Assembly: GCF_051859025.1 (NCBI RefSeq)
Contig: NZ_JBHYGL010000008.1
Span: 75,186-139,185 of the forward strand
Source: Falsiroseomonas sp051859025
Lineage (GTDB): Bacteria; Pseudomonadota; Alphaproteobacteria; Acetobacterales; Acetobacteraceae
DNA length: 64,000 nucleotides
Direction of reading: 5' to 3'
The translations under genes and the position numbers were made by a program. The notes below the pieces were generated by a model. It was not told the DNA's origin and ran no database searches. It saw only the letters and a list, made by a program, of their open reading frames with translations. Shown here piece after piece: positions 16,701 to 24,914 of the stretch; the stretch's first letter is position 1, and the number at the start of each line of letters is the position of its first letter.

Positions 16701-17155
16701 CCCGGCGCCGTGCCGTGCTGCTGCTGGCGCTGGCGGCCTCCGCCTGCGCCGGGCCGCCGCCGCTGCCGCCGGGCGCGCGCCCCGATTTGGCGCGGGAATG
16801 GGTGACGCCGCAGGGCTATCGCTGGCCGCCGGATAACGGCTTCGGCGAACGCGCCACCTACCTGGTGCTGCCGCCGGGGATGCTGCTGGACCGCTTCGGC
16901 CAGGATAATGGCCGCTTCTTCAGCCCGCGTGGCGCCGCCTTCGGCGCCCGCGCCCTGCCGAGCGACTGCGCGACGCTGCCCTACCGGGTCTATCGGGTGC
17001 AGGCGCCGCTGGTGGCGCGGGTGGGCTATGCCCTGCCCTGGTTCGGGGAGCCGGGCGGCGCGACGCAATTGCTGACGGATGCGACCGTGGCGCAGCTTCT
17101 GGCCGATGGCACGCTGGTCGCCGTGCCCGGCGGGGAAGCGCCCTGCCCCCGCTGA
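16688..17155 (+). CDS. TNT-domain (NAD glycohydrolase-like) putative lipoprotein
   Basis: A 155-residue protein starting at GTG inside the end of the SDR gene. The N-terminus (RRRAVLLLALAASAC) is a lipoprotein-type signal with Cys20 as the likely lipidated residue; the lipobox has Ala instead of Leu at -3. The rest follows the tuberculosis necrotizing toxin domain pattern: WPPDNGF (46-52), LPPG...LDRFG (61-71), NGRFFSPRG (74-82), RALP (88-91), YRVYRV, then LPWFGEPGGATQ with Gln127. Known TNT domains hydrolyse NAD. It could be a secreted or surface NADase. No immunity gene was recognised beside it. The match is by eye. Confidence 0.65.
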   Translation: MGDLTRRRAVLLLALAASACAGPPPLPPGARPDLAREWVTPQGYRWPPDNGFGERATYLVLPPGMLLDRFGQDNGRFFSPRGAAFGARALPSDCATLPYRVYRVQAPLVARVGYALPWFGEPGGATQLLTDATVAQLLADGTLVAVPGGEAPCPR

Positions 17156-17371
17156 GCGATCCCGTCGCCGGGCGCCGGGCGGCGTGGCTGCTAGCGCCTG
17201 GATTCCTGCTGGCCCTTTGGCAGGCCAGCCGGGGCGCGGTGCTGACGCGCCTCGGCATTGTCAGGCGCTTCATCCTGTTCGCCGGGGCGCCCCCACGGGA
17301 AAGCGCATCGCTCACGCCTCCGTGAGGCATCACTCCCTGCCCTGGTGACGCCGCATGGCCGTCGATATCGT

Positions 17372-17419
17372 CCGTTAACCATGCGGGCCGTTAACCATTC
17401 GGGCCGTTAACCATTCGGG
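17372..17419. repeat. Three tandem 16-bp repeats upstream of RTX gene
   Basis: Three consecutive units of CCGTTAACCATTCGGG; the first differs by one base (ATG instead of ATT). They end 12 bases before the ATG of the RTX gene and carry GTTAAC palindromes 16 bases apart. The place and regularity suggest a regulator array or a copy-variable leader. The remaining gap from 17156 shows no credible gene. Confidence 0.85.
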
Positions 17420-17431
17420 GTATCTGACATC

Positions 17432-20218
17432 ATGGCCACGCTGATCGGCGGCAACGCGGCGGAAACCCTCGCCGGCATCGGTGCCGACCACGACATCATC
17501 TTCGGCCAGGGCGGCGCGGATACGCTGGTCGGCGGCGCGGGGCGGGATACGCTGGCCGGCGGCGACGGCGATGACCTGATCCTCGGCGGGCTGGAGGCGG
17601 ACCGGCTGAGCGGCGGCGCCGGCAACGATACCTTCCGCTTCGCCAGTGCCGCGGAGATGGCGGGCGACATCATCGGCGATGCGCGGCCCGGGGACAGGCT
17701 CGACCTGTCCTTCGCCGCCGGCTTCACCTTCATCGGCTCGGCCGCCTTCTCCGGCGCCGGCAATGAGATCCGCGCTGTCCGCGTGACGCTGGAGGATGGC
17801 ACCGCCGCACTCAGCCTGCAGACCGCAGATGCGACGCTGACACTCGCCGGTGGCGTCTATGTCGCGCCGGCAGGCGGCGGGGTCTTCACCATCCTCGCCA
17901 ACCGCGTGATGAACGGTACGGCCGGGGCGGACACGCTGGATGCCGCCGGCGGCGCCGATACGCTGCGAGCGCAGGGTGGCGACGATGTGGTGCGCATGGG
18001 ACTCGCCGGCGGCGCCGCCTTCGGCCAGGACGGCGCGGACACGCTGCTCGGCCATTTCGGCACGGACCTGCTGAATGGCGGCGCAGGCGACGATATCATC
18101 AGCGGCGGCGACGGGGCGGATACGCTGCTGGGCTCCGACGGCGCGGACAGCCTCTCCGGCGGCGCGGGCGCCGACAGCATGAATGGCAATGCCGGCGCCG
18201 ACACGGTGCTGGGCGGCGATGGCGATGACCGTCTGTCCGGCGGCACGGAGGCCGACCTGCTGGTGGGCGGCACCGGCGCCGACACGCTGATGGGCGATCT
18301 GGGCGACGATACGCTGGTGGCGGGCGATGCGGGCAGCGTGCTGAGCGGCAGCCGCGGCGCGGATCGGCTGGAAGCCGGCGCCGGCGCCGATACGCTCAGC
18401 GGCGGGTCCCATGACGACCGCTTCGTCTTCGGCAGCCTCGATTCCTTCGGCGGCGACCTGATCACCGATGCCGAGGGCGGGGACCTCATCGACCTTTCCG
18501 CCATGGCGGGCTTCCTTCGCCTGGTGCGCGGCGGCTTCACCGGCCAGGCGGGGGAGGTGCTGGTGACCGGCACCGGCATCGCCATCGACATGGATGGCGA
18601 CGCCATCGCCGACCGCCAGATCACCATCACCCAGCCGCGCGGCATCCTGTCCCTGGATGAGGTGACGCAAGGCAGCCTGGTATTCGGCTACAGCCTTCCC
18701 GTCACGCTGCCCGGATCGGCGGCCGATGACCTGATCGTCGGCAGCAATGGCGCGGATGCGATCAGCGGCCAGGCGGGGCATGACACGCTGCTGGGCGGGT
18801 TTGGCGCCGATACGCTGTCCGGCGGCGCGGATTCCGACAAGCTGGTCGGCGGCGACGGCGCGGATCTGGTGCGGGGCGCCGAGGGGCGGGACCTGATCGT
18901 CGTCGGGGCCGGCGATACGGTCAGCGGCGGTATCGGCGCGGATCGATTCGTCCTCGGCGAGATCGCGAGCGCGACCATCGCGGATTTCGCGCTGGGCGAC
19001 GTGCTGGATCTCTCCTTCCTGTCGAGCCTGTCCTTTGTCGGCACCGCCGCCTTCTCCGGCATGGCGGGCGAGGTCCGGCTCTACCGGTTCGGGCTGGAGA
19101 TCGACCGGGATGGCGACGGGGTCGGCGAGACGTTCATCAATGTGGGCAACGGCGACTTCACCCTGGCAGAGACGGCGCCGGGAAGCCTCGTCTTCCAGGT
19201 CGCGCGGGCGTTGCGCAACGGGTCGGCCAATGGCGATCTGCTTGCCGGCACGGACGGCTACGACCATCTGCGAGGGCTCGGCGGCAATGACACGCTGACC
19301 GCAGGGGATGGCGACCTGCTGCAAGGCGGCCTCGGTACCGACCGCTTCGCCATGACGATCACGCGCGTCTCCTCCACCCCCGTCACCGCCACCATCCTGG
19401 ACCTGGCGGTGGGGGAGACCGTGGCGCTGGACTTCACGCGCCAGCAGGGCCTGACGTCAACGAACGTGCCGGTCTATCGCGGGCTGGACGGCTTCACGGG
19501 GTTCGAGGGCTGGCAGGTCGTGCTGCTGGACCATGTGTGGGTCGATGGCACCTACATCCTGAAGGGGCTCGCCATCGACAGCACCTCCGACCGGGTGGCG
19601 GACCACATCATCGACCTCTCCGGCTTCAACGGCGCCTTCACCGCGACGGTGACGCAGACCGGCGCCTCGACCTTCACCCTGTCCCTGGTCGCGACAGGCA
19701 CGGAGCACCTGCTGGTCGATGGCGATGCGGCCGCCAACACGCTCTCCTCCGGCACCGCCGGCGATACCCTTCGCGGCCAGGGCGGCGCGGATACGCTGCT
19801 GGGTGGCGACGGCGCGGATGCGCTGGATGGCGGCACGGGCAATGATTCGCTGGTTGGCGGCGCGGGCAACGACGTGCTGTTCGGCAGTTCGGGCACGGAT
19901 CGGATGACCGGGGGAGAGGGGCCCGACACCTTCTTCTTCAATGCCCCGCATTCGCGCCCCGGCGCGCTGCGTGACGTGATCACCGACTTCGATGCCGATG
20001 ACGGGGACGTCATCGACCTGCGCCGGATCGATGCGAACCCCGATATCGACGGTCGCCAGCCCTTCGCCTTCATCGGCGACGCCGCCTTCACTCACGGGGG
20101 TCAGGCGCGCTACGCGAACGGGCTGCTCCAGCTGGACTGGACCGGCGATGGCGTGGCCGATTTCGAGGTCGAGCTTCTGGGCGCGCCCACCCTGCCGGAG
20201 GCGCATCTGCTGGCGTGA
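17432..20218 (+). CDS. RTX (hemolysin-type calcium-binding repeat) protein, five modules
   Basis: A 928-residue, acidic, Gly/Asp-rich protein. It alternates blocks of the nonapeptide GGxGxDxLx (about residues 15-65, 165-310, 425-500, 600-640 and 770-835) with five beta-rich segments like the serralysin M10 C-terminal region (each begins DTFRF, DDRFVF, ADRFVL, TDRFAM or PDTFFF and continues with D.IDLS). No signal peptide and no protease, lipase or other enzymatic domain is seen. Such proteins bind calcium and leave by type I secretion. No ABC/HlyD/TolC genes occur in this window. It may be a surface-layer or matrix protein. Confidence 0.85.
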   Translation: MATLIGGNAAETLAGIGADHDIIFGQGGADTLVGGAGRDTLAGGDGDDLILGGLEADRLSGGAGNDTFRFASAAEMAGDIIGDARPGDRLDLSFAAGFTFIGSAAFSGAGNEIRAVRVTLEDGTAALSLQTADATLTLAGGVYVAPAGGGVFTILANRVMNGTAGADTLDAAGGADTLRAQGGDDVVRMGLAGGAAFGQDGADTLLGHFGTDLLNGGAGDDIISGGDGADTLLGSDGADSLSGGAGADSMNGNAGADTVLGGDGDDRLSGGTEADLLVGGTGADTLMGDLGDDTLVAGDAGSVLSGSRGADRLEAGAGADTLSGGSHDDRFVFGSLDSFGGDLITDAEGGDLIDLSAMAGFLRLVRGGFTGQAGEVLVTGTGIAIDMDGDAIADRQITITQPRGILSLDEVTQGSLVFGYSLPVTLPGSAADDLIVGSNGADAISGQAGHDTLLGGFGADTLSGGADSDKLVGGDGADLVRGAEGRDLIVVGAGDTVSGGIGADRFVLGEIASATIADFALGDVLDLSFLSSLSFVGTAAFSGMAGEVRLYRFGLEIDRDGDGVGETFINVGNGDFTLAETAPGSLVFQVARALRNGSANGDLLAGTDGYDHLRGLGGNDTLTAGDGDLLQGGLGTDRFAMTITRVSSTPVTATILDLAVGETVALDFTRQQGLTSTNVPVYRGLDGFTGFEGWQVVLLDHVWVDGTYILKGLAIDSTSDRVADHIIDLSGFNGAFTATVTQTGASTFTLSLVATGTEHLLVDGDAAANTLSSGTAGDTLRGQGGADTLLGGDGADALDGGTGNDSLVGGAGNDVLFGSSGTDRMTGGEGPDTFFFNAPHSRPGALRDVITDFDADDGDVIDLRRIDANPDIDGRQPFAFIGDAAFTHGGQARYANGLLQLDWTGDGVADFEVELLGAPTLPEAHLLA

Positions 20219-20226
20219 TGCGCGCC

Positions 20227-20252
20227 CCCGGCCCCTGGTCGCGGGGGCCGGG
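20227..20252 (+). terminator. GC-rich hairpin after RTX gene
   Basis: A 9-bp perfect stem CCCGGCCCC / GGGGCCGGG with an 8-base loop begins 9 bases past the RTX stop. There is no long T run after it, so it may work only partly as an intrinsic terminator or as an mRNA end-protecting stem. Confidence 0.45.
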
Positions 20253-20261
20253 CCGTTGCCC

Positions 20262-20329
20262 TCAGGCGCTTGCGCGCCGGGAGGCTTCAGGCGCTTGCGC
20301 GCCGGGAGGCTTCAGGCGCTTGCGCGCCG
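20262..20329. repeat. 25-bp repeat duplicating the minE 3' end
   Basis: Two perfect 25-base copies (20262-20286 and 20287-20311) are followed by a third partial copy that is the last codons and stop of minE. Each holds GGCGC-TTGC-GCGCC, able to form a small hairpin. The minE stop is thus repeated twice downstream, between convergent minE and the RTX gene. Confidence 0.85.
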
Positions 20330-20602
20330 GGCCGCCTGCGCGGGCGGGCCGGGCAGGTCGATCTCGATCGCCAGGGTGGACATGTCCCCGCCCCGGTCGA
20401 GCGAGACATTCACCCGCCCCGGATCGATCGACACATACCGCGCCACCACGGCCACGATCTCCTGCTGCAGCTTCGGCAGGAAATCCTCCCGCGTCCGGCC
20501 GATGCGCTCATGCGCCAGAACGATCTGCAGCCGCTCCTTCGCCTGGGATGCCGTTGCCGGCTCCGGCTTGCGGCTGCGGAAGATGTCCGCGAGCCAGCTC
20601 AT
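20312..20602 (-). CDS. minE: Cell division topological specificity factor MinE
   Basis: A 96-residue protein. The N-terminal amphipathic segment MSWLADIFRS is the membrane-targeting sequence, followed by the anti-MinCD region AKERLQIVLAHER and the dimer domain FLPKLQQEIVAVVARY. It drives MinD off the membrane at midcell so that MinC blocks division only at the poles. The ATG overlaps the minD stop by four bases. The last codons and stop lie within a 25-bp repeat that continues twice past the gene. Confidence 0.95.
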   Translation of the reverse strand: MSWLADIFRSRKPEPATASQAKERLQIVLAHERIGRTREDFLPKLQQEIVAVVARYVSIDPGRVNVSLDRGGDMSTLAIEIDLPGPPAQAARRASA

Positions 20603-21417
20603 GCCGCCCTCCCCCCGAACAGGCGTGAGAAGATGCCCTTCTTCGCGGGTTCCAGGAACCGGTGCTCCACCTTCTCGCCCAGGAAGCGGGAGACCGCATC
20701 CTTGTAGGCCTGACCGGCGACGCTTTCCTGGTCCATGATCACGGGGTTGCCCGTGTTGGACGCCTTCAGCACGCTCTCGCTTTCCGGGATCACGCCGAGC
20801 AGCGGGATGGCCAGGATCTCCCGGATGTCGTCGAGCTTCAGCATCTCCCCCTTCTCGACCCGGGCGGGGTCGTAGCGGGTGACCAGCAGGTGTTCCTTCA
20901 CCGGGTCGCGCTTCTCCTCCGCCCGGCGGGACTTGGATTGCAGCACGCCGAGGATGCGGTCGCTGTCGCGCACCGACGACACTTCGGGGTTCGTCACCAC
21001 GATCGCCTGGTCCGCGAAATAGAGCGCCATGAGCGCACCCTTCTCGATTCCCGCGGGGCTGTCGCAGAGGATGTAGTCGTTGTCCTTCGACAACTCCTCG
21101 ATGATCTTGCCGACGCCTTCCTTGGTCAGCGCGTCCTTGTCCCGGGTCTGGGAGGCGGGGAGGATCTGCAGGCAATCCACGCGCTTGTCGCGGATCAGCG
21201 CCTGGTTCAGCCGGGCTTCGCCGCTGATGACGTTGACGATGTCGAACACCACGCGGCGCTCGACGCCCATGATGAGGTCGAGGTTGCGCAGGCCGACGTC
21301 GAAGTCGATGACCACCGTCCTCTTGCCCCGCTGCGCGAGGCCCGTGGCGAAGGCGGCGGATGACGTGGTCTTGCCCACCCCTCCCTTGCCCGATGTGACG
21401 ACGATGACTTCCGCCAT
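20599..21417 (-). CDS. minD: Septum site-determining protein MinD
   Basis: A 272-residue ParA/MinD ATPase. The deviant Walker A motif GKGGVGKTT lies at residues 10-18, the switch region FDVGLRNLDL follows near 40, and DSPAGIE near 120. The C-terminal FLEPAKKGIFSRLFG is the amphipathic membrane-targeting helix. It binds membrane with ATP and recruits MinC. The start at MAEVIVVTSG is chosen from alignment with the family; a longer frame runs upstream without domain content. It lies between minC (65-base gap) and minE (overlap). Confidence 0.96.
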   Translation of the reverse strand: MAEVIVVTSGKGGVGKTTSSAAFATGLAQRGKRTVVIDFDVGLRNLDLIMGVERRVVFDIVNVISGEARLNQALIRDKRVDCLQILPASQTRDKDALTKEGVGKIIEELSKDNDYILCDSPAGIEKGALMALYFADQAIVVTNPEVSSVRDSDRILGVLQSKSRRAEEKRDPVKEHLLVTRYDPARVEKGEMLKLDDIREILAIPLLGVIPESESVLKASNTGNPVIMDQESVAGQAYKDAVSRFLGEKVEHRFLEPAKKGIFSRLFGGRAA

Positions 21418-21482
21418 GCTGACCCCCTGCCCTTCTTCACCCGGCGCGCCGCGGGGCGCTGCCAACTTGACCGAAAACCCGC

Positions 21483-22271
21483 TCAGCCGAGCGGGTCGAA
21501 CCGCATATGCTCGCCGACCAGCCTGGCCATGACGGCCTTGCCGATCGGTGCTTCCCCGAGCCCTTCCCGCACCGCGTAGTAGCCGGCGATGGAGACGAGT
21601 TCGGGGTCGAAATGCTGCGCGAAGACGCGCGCTTCCGCATTGTCCTGCCCGCCGGCGATGGCGCGGCCCAGGAGGCGGCCATAGACGTGGATGTTGCCAT
21701 CCGCGATCACTTCCGCCCCCCGGTTCACCGTGCCGACGATGATGAGGTCCGTGCCCTGCGCCCAGATGCGCTGGCCCGCGCGGACGGGCTGGTCGATCAC
21801 CATGGCGGCCTGGGCGATGCCCTGGGGCTGCGGTTCCGGGGCGGGTGCCGGTGGGGGCGGGGGTGCCTGGTAGACGGGCGGCGCCGGTACTGCGGCGGAA
21901 GGGGGCGCCAGCGGCACCTCCTCCTCCTTCCCGCCGACCATGCGCAGCGGCGGCAGGCCGGCGCCCTGGGCGGCGACGCGCATTTCCGGCGTGCCACCGA
22001 CGGTGCCGATGGGCACGATCTCGATGGCGCGGAGCTGCTGCACCAGGCCGGCGAAGTCGACCTCATGCGGGCGGGCCTGGATGTCGTCCAGTCCGACCAC
22101 GATGGGGGCGAAGCGCAGGAAGCCGGGCGCGCGGCGGAACTGGTCCCCCAGCGCGGGCACCACGGCCTCCACACGATGATCCAGCAGCCGCATCACCAGC
22201 AGATTGAAATTGGCCCCGCGCAGCCTGAAGGGCTCGAGGCGCGGCGCGGAAGGGCTGGGCGCGAAGGACAT
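21483..22271 (-). CDS. minC: Septum site-determining protein MinC
   Basis: A 262-residue FtsZ assembly inhibitor. The N-terminal domain (residues 1-110) is followed by a long Pro/Ala linker (about 130-165) and the C-terminal beta-helix domain, with QPVRAGQRIWAQG, DLIIVGTVNRGAEVIADGN and HVYGRLLGRAIAG, the conserved MinC-C signature. The start MSFAPSPSAP is taken because the frame further upstream is unrelated. It is the first gene of the min operon; the 172-base gap upstream should hold the promoter, but I see no clear box. Confidence 0.93.
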   Translation of the reverse strand: MSFAPSPSAPRLEPFRLRGANFNLLVMRLLDHRVEAVVPALGDQFRRAPGFLRFAPIVVGLDDIQARPHEVDFAGLVQQLRAIEIVPIGTVGGTPEMRVAAQGAGLPPLRMVGGKEEEVPLAPPSAAVPAPPVYQAPPPPPAPAPEPQPQGIAQAAMVIDQPVRAGQRIWAQGTDLIIVGTVNRGAEVIADGNIHVYGRLLGRAIAGGQDNAEARVFAQHFDPELVSIAGYYAVREGLGEAPIGKAVMARLVGEHMRFDPLG

Positions 22272-22443
22272 CGCGGCGGGGGGTTCCTCTGGACAGGGGG
22301 CCAGGCGCCGGGGGGCAGCGCGCGGCCATCCCCACCCTATAGCCGCGCCCCCGGGCGGAGCGAAGCCTTCTCGCGCCGCCATGACGGAATAGAGACGATA
22401 GGCGCGCGATCTTCACACGCGCCCTGAGGTGCGAATCGGGCGG

Positions 22444-23409
22444 TCAGCCCGGCCGGATACCAAGCTCCCGCACCAGCCCGCCCCATTTCGCGACCTCGAT
22501 CGCCAGATGGGCGCGCGCTGCCTCCGGCGAGGGATCGGCGAAGGCATCGACGCCGGCGGCCGCCAGCCTGGCCTGCACGCCAGGGTCCCGCAGCGCCCGG
22601 GCCGCCGCATCGGCGATGGGGCGCAGCACGGCGTCCGGCGTATTGGCCGGCGCATACATCGCCTGCCAGGCGGAGGCGTCGTAGCCCGTGACACCCGCTT
22701 CCGCGAGGGTCGGCAGTTGCGGCAGCATGGTCGAACGCTGCGCACTGGTGACGGCCAGGCCGCGCACCCGCCCATCGGCCATCAGCGGGCCGAGCAGCGT
22801 CTGGCTGTCGATCATGAAGTCCACGCGCCCGGCCGTCAGGTCCGCCACCGCCTGCGGCGTGCCGCGATAGGGCACCACGGTGAAGTTGGCGCCCGTCAGC
22901 TTGCGGAGCAGTTCGGCCGCGAGGTGCGACGACGCACCGATCCCCGCCGTGCCGAAATTCGCCTCCCCGTTCCGGGACCGCAGCCAGGCGAGGAAGCTGG
23001 GCACATCGGTGGCCGGCACGCCGGGATGGACGGCCACCACGAAGGGCTGGCGCGTCACCAGGGCGACGGGCGCGAAGCTCGTGATGGGGTCGAAGGGGAA
23101 GTTGCTGTAGAGCGCCGCCATCGCGGAATGCCCGACGCTTCCGACCAGGATGGTGTTCCCGTCCGGTGCCGCGCGCGCCACGGTGGTGGCGCCGATGGTG
23201 CTGCCCGCGCCGCCCTGGTTGTCGATCACCAGCGGCCGGCCGAGCGTGATGGTCATGTGCTCCGCCAGGATGCGCGCCACCACATCGGTCAGGCCGCCAA
23301 CCGCGAAGGCGACCACCACGCGGAGCGGCCGCGGCGCCTGCGCCAGCGCGCCGCGCGCCAGCAGCGGCGTCGCCAATGATCCCAGAACCAGTCGGCGCGA
23401 CAACGTCAT
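22444..23409 (-). CDS. Bug/TctC family periplasmic binding protein
   Basis: A 321-residue orphan tricarboxylate-type receptor. The signal peptide has a twin-arginine-like start (MTLSRRLVLGSLATPLLA), and the mature part has RPLRVVVAFAVGGLTDVVAR, DNQGGAGSTIGA and NFGTAGIGASSH. The usual PFxAGG run is altered to AFAVGG, so ligand contact may differ. The start 23409 is chosen over an upstream codon because it begins the signal peptide. It is divergent from an ABC-type binding protein gene, without any permease gene nearby. Confidence 0.9.
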   Translation of the reverse strand: MTLSRRLVLGSLATPLLARGALAQAPRPLRVVVAFAVGGLTDVVARILAEHMTITLGRPLVIDNQGGAGSTIGATTVARAAPDGNTILVGSVGHSAMAALYSNFPFDPITSFAPVALVTRQPFVVAVHPGVPATDVPSFLAWLRSRNGEANFGTAGIGASSHLAAELLRKLTGANFTVVPYRGTPQAVADLTAGRVDFMIDSQTLLGPLMADGRVRGLAVTSAQRSTMLPQLPTLAEAGVTGYDASAWQAMYAPANTPDAVLRPIADAAARALRDPGVQARLAAAGVDAFADPSPEAARAHLAIEVAKWGGLVRELGIRPG

Positions 23410-23484
23410 CAGGGGGGTCCCTCTTCTCCGGCAGGCCGCAATCATGTCACATCGCGCGAAGTCTTACAGCCGGAGCACGGGCCC

Positions 23485-24387
23485 ATGAACACCATCACGC
23501 TGCAGGAGCCCTTCCGCGCCCTGTTCTACACGCCCTTCTACGCCGCGATCGCCCGCGGCGATTTCGCCGCCGCCGGCGTCGATGTCACGCTCATCACGGT
23601 GGGGGAGCCCGATCGCGCGGTGGCGAACCTGCTGTCCGGCGCGGCGCACATGGCCTGGTCCGGCCCGATGCGCGTGATCCGCGACCATGCCGCGAATCCG
23701 GACAGCCCGCTGGTCAGCTTCGGCGCGGTGGTGATGAAGGACCCCTTCCTGCTGGTCGGGCGCGGGCCGAAGCCCGGCTTCACGCTGCGCGACCTGCGCA
23801 CCCATTCGCTGGGCGTGGTGAGCGAGGTGCCGACCCCTTGGTGGTGCCTGCAGCGGGACCTGCTGGAGGCGGGGATCGACCCGGCGGGGCTGGAGACGGT
23901 GCAGGGCCGGACCATGGCGGAGAATGCCGATGCGGTGGCGGCCGGCACGCTCGGCCTGGCGCAGGTGTTCGAGCCTTTCGCGACGATGGCGGAGGCGAAG
24001 GGCTGCGCGGTGTGGCATGCGCAGGCGGATCGGGGCCCGACATCCTACACCGCCTTCTACGCGACGCGCGCCATCCTGGCGAAACGCCGACCCGCCATCC
24101 TCGGCATGATCCGCGGCCTGGCTTCCATGCAGCGCTGGCTGCAGGGCAGCGATGCCGCGACCATTGCCGCGACGGTCGCGCCCTTCTTCGCGGGCATGGA
24201 CCGCGCGACGCTGGAAGGCGGCATCGCGCGCTACAGGAAGCTCGGCCTCTGGGCGCCGACCCCATTCTTCCCGCGCGACGCCTATGAATCGCTGGAAGCC
24301 TCCATGCTGCGCGCGGGCGCCATTCCCGCCGCGCCAGGCTATGATGCCTGCATCGACAACGCCGTGGTGCAGGAGGCGCTGGGGTGA
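23485..24387 (+). CDS. NMT1/THI5-like substrate-binding protein
   Basis: A 300-residue protein of the SsuA/ThiY-like binding fold: FYTPFYAAIARGDFAAAGVDVTL at the start, then NLLSGAAHMAWSGP and KDPFLLVGRG. These bind pyrimidine precursors, sulfonates or similar small molecules. It lacks a signal peptide, unlike true periplasmic receptors, so it may act in the cytosol or as an enzyme-like relative. No ABC permease or ATPase is beside it. Its stop overlaps the start of a thioesterase gene (GTGA), which suggests a shared pathway. Confidence 0.75.
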   Translation: MNTITLQEPFRALFYTPFYAAIARGDFAAAGVDVTLITVGEPDRAVANLLSGAAHMAWSGPMRVIRDHAANPDSPLVSFGAVVMKDPFLLVGRGPKPGFTLRDLRTHSLGVVSEVPTPWWCLQRDLLEAGIDPAGLETVQGRTMAENADAVAAGTLGLAQVFEPFATMAEAKGCAVWHAQADRGPTSYTAFYATRAILAKRRPAILGMIRGLASMQRWLQGSDAATIAATVAPFFAGMDRATLEGGIARYRKLGLWAPTPFFPRDAYESLEASMLRAGAIPAAPGYDACIDNAVVQEALG

Positions 24388-24842
24388 CGAAGGCGCTGCC
24401 GACCCGCGCGGATTACCGCTTCTTCCTGCCCATCCCGACACGCTGGATGGACAACGACATCTACGGCCACGTCAACAACGTGACCTACTACAGCTATTTC
24501 GACACGGTGGTGGCGCGCTTCCTGCTGGGGGAAGGCGCCATCAACCTGGTGGACAGCCCCGTCATCGGCGTGGTGGTGGAAACGCAGTGCCGCTTCCACG
24601 CCCCCATCGCCTTCCCGGAGGAGATCACCGCCGGGCTGCGCGTGGAACGCCTGGGCAATACCTCCATCCGCTACGGCATCGGCATCTTCAAGGCCGAGGA
24701 AGAGACGGCGAGCGCGGAGGGGCATTTTGTCCATGTCTATGTGGACCGCGCCACGCAGCGCCGGCCCACGCCGCTTCCCGACCGGCTTCGTCAGGCTGCG
24801 TCGGGAATTCTCGTTACTGGGATTGTTGATACCAACCGATAG
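24384..24842 (+). CDS. Acyl-CoA thioesterase, 4HBT hotdog fold
   Basis: A 152-residue hotdog-fold protein with the 4-hydroxybenzoyl-CoA thioesterase signature RWMDNDIYGHVNNVTYYSYFDT, including the Asp and the YGHVNN turn. It probably hydrolyses short or aromatic acyl-CoA thioesters in the cytosol. The start is GTG, overlapping the stop of the NMT1-like gene by four bases. The tail after about residue 130 is variable. The specific acyl-CoA is unknown. Confidence 0.85.
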   Translation: MTKALPTRADYRFFLPIPTRWMDNDIYGHVNNVTYYSYFDTVVARFLLGEGAINLVDSPVIGVVVETQCRFHAPIAFPEEITAGLRVERLGNTSIRYGIGIFKAEEETASAEGHFVHVYVDRATQRRPTPLPDRLRQAASGILVTGIVDTNR

Positions 24843-24914
24843 TTGCAGCACCCCCTGCAACTCGCCTAGGGTCGCCAGCAGCATGGGAGAATGCGCCGTG
24901 GCAGGCGGGCGGGC

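Noticed and set aside
17152..17325. 57-codon hydrophobic frame between the TNT and RTX genes
   Set aside because: It has only a CTG start, no ribosome site and no homology pattern; the stretch is better left as intergenic.
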